Origin: Cristatella mucedo
Lineage: Eukaryota > Bryozoa > Phylactolaemata > Cristatellidae
Assembly: GCA_009760855.2 (NCBI GenBank)
Contig: WPIO01000034.1
Coordinates: forward strand, 984,501 to 1,048,500
Direction of reading: 5' to 3'
Length of the DNA: 64,000 nucleotides
The position numbers and the translations under genes were made by a program. Of the stretch, positions 57,285 through 64,000 are shown piece by piece (within the stretch, counting starts at the first letter, position 1; each line of letters opens with the position of its first letter). The notes below the pieces were generated by a model. The model saw only the letters and a program-made list of their open reading frames with translations, was not told the origin of the DNA and did not search any database.

Positions 57285-58278
57285 CATCACCGGCGAAGCA
57301 TAACAGTGATTCACTGTAGTACGGTGTGCCTCAGGGCTCTGCGCTAGGCACGCTTCTTTTCACGATTTGTACCCTCACTCTTGCTGATGTGATTGCCAGG
57401 CACGATCTAGTCTTTTACCTCAGCGTAGGTGCTTAGATCCTACCCAGCTTTCCAGCACGTCAAACTCTCTCGACAGTCATGCTGCGTGTATTGATGACAT
57501 CCACAAATGGCAGCAAACTTTCATACATAAAATGACGGTCAAACTAGCTTACTAGCTATCGGAACATCAAGCCTGATTCAGACATTGGCAAATTTAACTC
57601 TCAAAAATGGCTCTGCTAGCATATTTCTCGTTGCATCTGCACGCAGTCCTGTTCCAGATTGACCTTTCATTAGGCGAGCGCGTAAGCTCAATACTAAAGT
57701 CTGCCTACTTTCAGCTACATAGCATTGCTAAATTTGGGCTTGCGTACAGAGGGATACCACACTTAAATTGACCCATGCATTTGCGACAGCATGTCTTGAC
57801 TTGTACTACCCATTCCGTGCTGCTCAGCCGGCCTGTGCAATCTCAGCTTACAGTTGTTGCGAAACTTAGCAGCTAGGCTTGTCTTTCGCGAGCGTCTCGG
57901 CTGCTATATCACACCACTTCTAATCACCTTGCAGTGGCTCTCAGTCATCTAGTGCATCCACTTCAAGGTTCAGTCGTTCCTTTACTTTTAAGTAACTCAA
58001 CTCTCTGGCTCCAACCTACCAATCAGACCTACTCCCCATCAGGCTAGGTCCCCTGTTTATGCATGTTGACACTATGCATGTTACCACTGACCATAGTTGC
58101 ATGTTGACTTTGCCCATGTCACCTCTAACCATGTTGCTGTGACTAAAATTGTTTAAGTTGTGGCTAATTATTTCATCACGCTTCTTTTACAGCATATATA
58201 AAGTGCCTAGACGGAGATTTAGCTATCTGAGGGTGCTCTGCAAATTTAGCGTTACTATTATTATTATTATTATTGAAT
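57285..58278 (+). mobile_element. LINE fragment, plus strand, reverse transcriptase to 3' end
   Basis: Begins at the reverse transcriptase motif tacggtgtgcctcagggctc (YGVPQGSALG), continues through C-terminal ORF2 (gcagctaggcttgtctttcg, the AARLVFRERL segment), then the 3' UTR and tail (agtgcctagacggagattta, gctatctgagggtgctctgc) ending in (ATT)n. It lies head to head with the preceding minus-strand fragment. Confidence 0.78.
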
Positions 58279-59334
58279 TAAAAAACGTCTGTCAGTAAAT
58301 TCTAGCATCAATTTGTTCACAGAATATGCGCATTTTCATTAGCAAAGTTTTGTATCTTGCTGAAATCTGGTTAAGAAACGTCATCAGGACAAGTACTTAT
58401 AGAACATTGGAAACTTGCCTCTTGAATCACGATGATAGCTTCACTAATACATTTGCCGGGTTTCAAAATAGCATCAAGTAATTTGCACTTGGTCAGACTT
58501 CCTAGCTTGAGCCTACTAAATACTCGCTAGATTTTATCCTCGTGAACCGGAATTCTTGGGAAGGCCAACCGGGTTCACGCCTAACGACCCTGCCCTCCGC
58601 TTGCTCGGCTACTTTCATTTTTAAGGTCTTTTGGTATCGGCAGGCTGCGTCTACGTCTCTTACGTACTGCCGAATTATTAAACCCACACGGCTCGGTGTG
58701 GTTTTAATTATATGGTCAGGGATACCACAGGGCAGCAGGCATCGGCAGGCTGGTGTTTAACAGTACAGAACCTGGAAGCAGCAAGAGTAAAATGGAAAAT
58801 GGCTTAGAATTGAAAGCTCCTGCCAGACCGAAAGTGGAGACGAGACAAAATCACGCTCATTTCACTTCAGTTCTAGACGGAGAGAAAGTGTACCGTCGAT
58901 GCAAACGAAAAACCACCTGTTTCAGTGCCGAAATCCAAACAAGCTGGCGAGGTTTTTTCGCTTCGCTGAATGCAAGCTTTGTGACGTATAAGACAATTCT
59001 TAGTACTGTCCTCTTTATTTTATGTGAAGACGATAGCGAATTGCTGAAGAACAAGAGTCCCTCGAGCACTAGACAGAGACACTGCAGACTATGCAGGCAG
59101 TGTACAAAACACTGGACACAAACCCATAGTCAGCCAGATCGTGCATCTGTTGAAATGTCAACACTCGACGAACAAACATTTGTTGCAACCTCAATACTGG
59201 GATCAAATGATATGCGATGTGGCCTTGCACTATGAAGAGTCGCCCTAAAGTAACTGCACACACTATGTAACAAGCTGTCTAAAATCTAGCTTACTGGTCT
59301 ACAAATACAATGAACGAAGGAATAACGATATCTT
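58279..59334. other. Non-coding stretch with a 160-codon open frame
   Basis: 58753-59235 (+) stays open for 160 codons, with a Cys/His-containing segment (RHCRLCRQCTKHWTQTH) reminiscent of a metal-binding cluster, but it is not a recognised finger. No splice or promoter evidence. It could be a captured or decayed gene fragment; more likely chance. Confidence 0.3.
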
Positions 59335-60480
59335 CTAATAATAATATTAATACATTCGATAAAGCGCCCTCAGAGAACTCAATCTCTTTCTGGGCGCTTT
59401 ACATTTGCTGCAAAGAAAGCGCAATCGATTCCATTTGCAGGAAATGTAAAGCGCCTAGAAAAGAGATAAAGTTCTTTGAGGGCGCTTTATCAAGTGCGTC
59501 ATTATTATTATTATTATCGATTGGTTAGTGGTAGCATCCTCAGTACACAGCAAGAACAACATGGTTATGGGTGACATGCTTAGGATAAGCATGAAAGTGT
59601 GGATAGTGGCAGCGTGCAACAGTGTCAGCACGCATAAGCACACAAAGGACGAATCATAGGAACCCACTAAACGCTGTTATAAATAATTGCGTTTTTAGTT
59701 TCTTTTTAAATGTTAAGTCACGAGATGTCGTGATGCAGATCGGGAGTGAGTTCCAGGCTTTGGGATCATACGACCTGAAAGAACAATCTCCAGAGGAATT
59801 GAGGTTTTTACCAGGTTTAGTTAAACAGTTCGATTCCGAAAAGTGCGTGGTACAATACTTAGCCTGATCGGGGAGTATGTCTGATAAGTTGGCTGGAGTC
59901 AAAGAATTAGGGACCTACAATTGAGCTGGAGAACCTTGAATTCGATGCGTTATTTGACTGTAAGCCAGTGCAGACCAGCGAGAAGTGGTGTGATGTGGCA
60001 ACCGCAACCCTCACGACTGATAGTCTAGCTGCAGAGGTTTGCACCAGCTGTAAGGGCCTGATTGCACTTGCCGGTAGACCAGAAACCAGCGAGTTACAGA
60101 ATTCAACACGGATATCACATATGCATGGCCTAATTTTATTTTAGATGCGGTATCCCTGTCTAAACAAGCCCAAGTTTTGCACTGATATGTTGCTGAAAGT
60201 AGGCAGACTTGACTATGGAGCTGATGTTGTCATTCCATGAAAGGTCACTTTGGAATACGACATTTAGACTTCGTGCAGATTTATCTTCAGCGAAATATCA
60301 GAAGAGAGTTGTTTTGCCACAGATCGGCACGCTGTGAGTTATGGTGATTTAGTTACCTCCGCACCTTGCGATTAGAAGTTTATAGTTACTGTAGGTGGAC
60401 CTTATTGCAGTTTTGCATCCGATCCGTCCATTATCAAGATGGAGGCATCAGTAGCTGAAATCACCTATCAATTACGTCTG
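59335..60480 (-). mobile_element. LINE 3' end and C-terminus, minus strand, interrupted by a younger LINE tail
   Basis: Tail at 59335-59412 (taaagcgccctcagagaact ... tctgggcgctttacatttgc); the 3' UTR resumes at 59516 after an inserted 85-bp segment. It then runs through gtgacatgcttaggataagc, agtgtcagcacgcataagca, the ORF2 C-terminus, and farther upstream coding remnants to about 60480. Contains multiple stops. Confidence 0.85.
59431..59515 (+). mobile_element. 85-bp 5'-truncated LINE 3' end with 7-bp target-site duplication
   Basis: Insert begins ccatttgcaggaaatgtaaa, contains gcgcctagaaaagagataaa and gttctttgagggcgctttat, and ends in (ATT)n. Flanked exactly by atcgatt at 59424-59430 and 59516-59522. 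Removing insert plus one repeat restores the continuity of the surrounding minus-strand LINE. Confidence 0.85.
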
Positions 60481-61833
60481 CATAAATGAGAGTTCCTTAC
60501 TGAGCAAGATATGTATACTCCTAAAGACACATTCGTTCGAAAACTCAAGCTCATGAGACCGAGTTCGTGCGACAGTCATCCATCTTCAGCATTCCACGCT
60601 CGAGCTTTCAAGTCCTGTGAAAGTGAAAATTCGGGTTCACAAACACCACAGACGCAGCATTTACTTTGACTCTGGGCAGTGGATAGATTTTTTTGTAGCA
60701 AACCATGAAGGTGCTAAGATCCTTAGCAAGCTAGTTTGGTCAGTAGATTCAAAGGAACTTCTAGAAAATGAACGACAAAGCCGACAGACTGAAGAAGAAG
60801 CTGGGCTTACATCGATTGGTTGAATATTGTTGATAGCAAGCCAAACGTACGAGTAGTATGCTATGAGCACCTCGGAACTGAGAGTGAATACCGTTGAATT
60901 TTAACTCCAAAAGAGCGATGTGCTGATACAGCAGCGTGCAGATCAAGCATTGCATCTATACTAAATTGTAAAGATATTGCAGTTTCCGACAAAACAGGTA
61001 CGGGTGCAATATTTTACTCGTAAATCTTTGCGTACAGATACAGCATTGCACAGATATAGCGTTGTCATTCTGTGGGCCTACTGCTTCATAGTGTCTGCTT
61101 TCACTAGGAAACGGCTAGCATTAGTTACGTTGCTTACCTGGCAGCGCGAAGAGGCGTGTCGTCTTTGCTGGAATGAGTTTCCCTCATTCTGAGCTAGAAG
61201 CGTAAACAGCTTGCAATATTTGTAATTGTTTTTATTAACAATAACTAAAATTAACACCTTTTCTTCAAACTTATCGCATTCTAATAGAACTAAATCTAAA
61301 TTTAGATGCTCAAAACTAGCAGCTAAAAAGCTTTTAGCGAGGGTTAATACCACGCAAGGTATCGCTCTCAGACAAACTTGCGAAAGCATTACATATTCAT
61401 GCTTGGATCAGCATGCAACAGTAGACGAGAGGATACTCGAGGCTAGTGGTTAGTTGGGCCCTTGGATAGCAAAATGCACTGAATTGTGCGCGGGTCAGAA
61501 AGCACAAGTCATTTGTCACAGGAATACAAAAAGACAGCCTCATGCGGGCGACGGGAGCCATAGATTGGCGAGAATAAAAATATATTTTAAGTTATGTGAA
61601 GGTTTGACTTACACTCAGTTTGAACTGAAGGCTCTTTCATCAGAGATTTCAATTTTTCTCGAGGAATGGTGAGACGATTTTGAAAATGGAACAGGTTGTG
61701 CAAAAGCACACCGGTGAGAAAGTAGGCCAGAAATACGTTGACTGGCGGAAATAACTGGAGCGACCTGAAGGCCGGAGAAAGAATACACTTGACGCTTGAT
61801 ATTGAGTTGATGAAGCTCAGAAAAAAGCGGCAC
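60481..61833. other. No gene recognised
   Basis: AT-leaning sequence with short unrecognised frames on both strands. 60745-61000 may hold old repeat debris but no motif is clear. Confidence 0.3.
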
Positions 61834-61973
61834 GATTGGGCTGCTACGATTGGGCTGCTACGATTGGGTTGCTACGATTGGGCTGCTACGATTGGGCTGC
61901 TACGATTGGGCTGCTACGATTGGGCTGCTACGATTGGGCTGCTACGATTGGGCTGCTACGATTGAGCTGCTAT
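61834..61973. repeat. 14-bp x 10 minisatellite
   Basis: Ten head-to-tail units of gattgggctgctac. Unit 3 has ggttgct and unit 10 ends gagctgctat. Since 14 is not a multiple of 3, all frames cycle through the same 14-residue period. Confidence 0.97.
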
Positions 61974-62259
61974 GCCGATGGCCACACGCTAGACGGGCTG
62001 CAGAGTCTTTCTGCTCCTGTATAAGATATAGCGAGCAGGCTCGGGCTCCTGAACAAGGGAAGTGCGGTAGCAGATATCGTGTTATTTCCGCGTGGCCATT
62101 AGTAGGTCGAGTAGAGGCAATGACTACCAAGTGCACAGCCCTGACACCGATAGTACTGATAACGGTAAAGACTGCTAGCGCCTGAAATTTCACTAGCATC
62201 ACCGCCAAAAACATTGTAGCACTCCCAGCAACACTGCTCTCTCGAAACACTATACGATT
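61974..62259. other. No feature recognised
   Basis: Unique sequence between a minisatellite and the third telomere-like-array element. Confidence 0.3.
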
Positions 62260-62971
62260 TCGAGTACATGATTCGCGAGTGTGCTAACCGTAGCGTGCTC
62301 AGTTTGCGGCGTAAATGAGATGATGGTGAAGTCTCAGGGGTCTGCTGAGTATAACTCGATCTCAAGAGATCGAGTTTCGCCCTAATACGCAATAATTAAA
62401 GCGCGGAATACGAGCAAGGCTGGATTTATGCGGCTGAGGCGCAGCCCGTCCTAAAGCATAAACCCTATTACACTAAACCCTAAACCCTAAAAAATAAACC
62501 CTAAATCCCAAACACTAAACCCCAAACCCTAAACACTAAGCCCTAACACCCTAAACCTTCACCCCTAAACCCTAAAACACTAAGCCACAATCCCTACACC
62601 CTAAAGCCTAAACGAAACACTAAAACCTAAACACTAAAATACTAAACCCTTAACTCTTACACCCTAAATACTAAACCCTAAAAACCCTAAACCCTCACCC
62701 TAAGCCCTAAAACACTAAACCCTAAACCCTTAACCCTAAAGCCTAAACGCTTAGCCCAACAAAACACTAAACCCTAAATACTAAACCCTAAAATCCCTAA
62801 AACCCTAAACTTTTACCCGAAAACACTAAACGCTAAACCCTCACTCGTAAACCCTAAAACCTTAAACCATATACGGGGTAGGATAATGTCCCTACCCCAG
62901 GCAGGGGGAATGTCGGGGGGGGGATATCGGGGGGGGGATGTCCGGGGAGAAAACGTCCAGGGGGAATTTCC
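62260..62971 (-). mobile_element. Telomere-like-array element, copy 3 (truncated)
   Basis: Same orientation as copy 2. Shares ggtctgctgagtataact, ttaaagcgcggaatacgagc, gctggattt, a CCCTAAA array (62456-62872), and the G-rich end with ggcagggggaatgtc and ggggggatgtccgg, finishing gggggaatttcc. The (TA)n side and far end are missing; the left border is a decayed approximation. Confidence 0.65.
62456..62872 (-). repeat. Degenerate CCCTAAA (telomere-like) array in element copy 3
   Basis: Units of ccctaaa with many variants (cactaaa, ccctaag, ccctcac). It is noticeably more decayed than the array in copy 2. Confidence 0.88.
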
Positions 62972-64000
62972 GTACCCCTCTACCGCGGGTTTGTAAAAAC
63001 TTGAAATAAATGGTAAGACTACCGACACAGTGCCACCACTGCAAGCTTGCCTGTGGTGCAGTCAGACATAAGATTTACATGCGAGAAGAGGAACTCCGTC
63101 GTGCAGGAACTTTTCATAGTAACTACGACGGCCGGATTCGTCCTTGCTTGGATGATCGATGATGTTTCTTAGTCAGTCGTCAGACAACTAACTGCCTATA
63201 CTAGGTGAGACCTCTCGAGATGATCGGACGTCTGTTCAGCGATTGCTCAAAATTTACTGACAGCAGATGATCTTTCAACCGATTCAAACAATAATTGCAT
63301 TCGGCATGTATGAGGCAGAATTTAGGTATTAAAAGACTCAGATGAGTTTTCAATATTAATTGTCTTTAATTAGTGGCTACATCTAGCTTACTGATTCTTT
63401 GCCATATAAGAATATGGCTGAACTTTGTGTGGGAATAGTTAGATCCCGATTTTGATGGTGAGGTTGATCGAGCATCTAATATGCATCGATCGATCGATCG
63501 ATCGATCGATCGATGCATCTAATAACTCTGATGTGAAAGCTGCAAGAAATGCGGAAAGATGCATGGCTAAAGCCTTCACAGAGCCACTTTGCAAAGCTTA
63601 GACGATCACTGCATTGTATGCGTGATGCTGACGCTGCTCGATATCGCCGGGATGGAAGTTTGGCTTCCCCACCACCCAAAGCTCTCTGTAATATCTGCTG
63701 ATGCGAGTGATCAGTTCGAATACAGTTTGTGGCTGCTATGACTGCAGGGTCGCTCGCATGTGTCTTGGAAAAACAGCGGTGCACATCGACAAAGCCGAGC
63801 CATTAACCCACAATTGAAGTGGAGCCAGAAGTCACTTCCCAGAGCCGTTCGCCAGACGCGACTTACAGGTCTGCAGAGAATGGTGAAAGCTGTTGACTGT
63901 AACAAGACAAACAGCGAATGTTGACTCAGCTGACGCTTGAGCTGCCACGAATGAACAAAGAGGACCCTTGCGTACAACACGGAGGCCATGTTGATGCTGG
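62972..64000. other. No gene recognised; (ATCG)n tract
   Basis: 63484-63514 contains (ATCG)n, a self-complementary run flanked by tgcat on both sides (gcatctaat recurs). The rest, up to the window edge, has only short unrecognised frames, mostly on the minus strand. Confidence 0.4.

Noticed and set aside
58753..59235. 160-codon frame with clustered Cys/His as a zinc-finger gene
   Set aside because: Spacing does not match a known finger class, and there is no splice, promoter or repeat-derived support.
61834..61973. CRISPR-like array
   Set aside because: Fourteen-bp units are directly adjacent with no spacers, in animal DNA.

Overview
The window is metazoan nuclear DNA, probably from a bilaterian invertebrate. 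The strongest evidence is an intact SoxB1-type HMG-box gene at 36.36-37.70 kb, a family restricted to animals. The rest fits: phase-compatible spliced exons, CR1/L2-like LINE debris, two tRNA-like SINE families, a hAT transposase remnant, many microsatellites, and GC/CpG-rich islands in an otherwise AT-leaning, gene-poor background. I cannot name the species. No bacterial genes, rRNA genes, genuine tRNA genes or CRISPR arrays were seen.

Layout. 0-8.1 kb: part of a spliced plus-strand gene. Exons at 266-362, 1568-1716, 2598-2844 and 6506-6595, plus a less certain 8048-8119, have canonical AG/GT borders, stay open, and join in phase. The protein family was not recognised and the gene continues beyond the left edge. 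Its third intron is filled by microsatellites and a nearly full-length dead LINE (3.13-6.33 kb). 8-28 kb: gene-poor sequence with LINE 3' ends, SINEs, small tandem repeats, a 150-bp near-identical duplication, a perfect 20-bp-arm palindrome and several GC-rich blocks. 28.5-29.3 kb: first copy of an unusual element with G/C-rich inverted ends and an internal degenerate TTTAGGG array. 30-38.5 kb: a broad GC/CpG-rich domain ending in the SoxB1 gene (two exons, 327 aa, polyA signal at 37963). 38.5-46.7 kb: microsatellites, SINEs, a decayed minus-strand hAT transposase (41.2-43.1 kb) and a LINE end. 46.7-47.9 kb: second telomere-like-repeat element, inverted relative to the first and carrying a SINE. 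48-55.7 kb: mostly unremarkable apart from an 0.8-kb polypyrimidine tract. 55.8-60.5 kb: a cluster of LINE fragments in both orientations, one insertion having a clear 7-bp target-site duplication. 61.8-62.0 kb: a 14-bp x 10 array. 62.3-63.0 kb: third, truncated telomere-like-repeat element.

How the parts relate. The two host genes look unrelated. Among the repeats, the resident LINE and SINE family A share the same 3' hairpin tail (AAGCGCC ... GGCGCT), consistent with the SINE borrowing the LINE machinery. The most unusual item is the three-copy element with GGACATTTCCCC / GGGGAAATGTCC ends enclosing a TTTAGGG-like array, a GC-rich core and a (TA)n tract. I do not recognise it, and it has no visible coding capacity.
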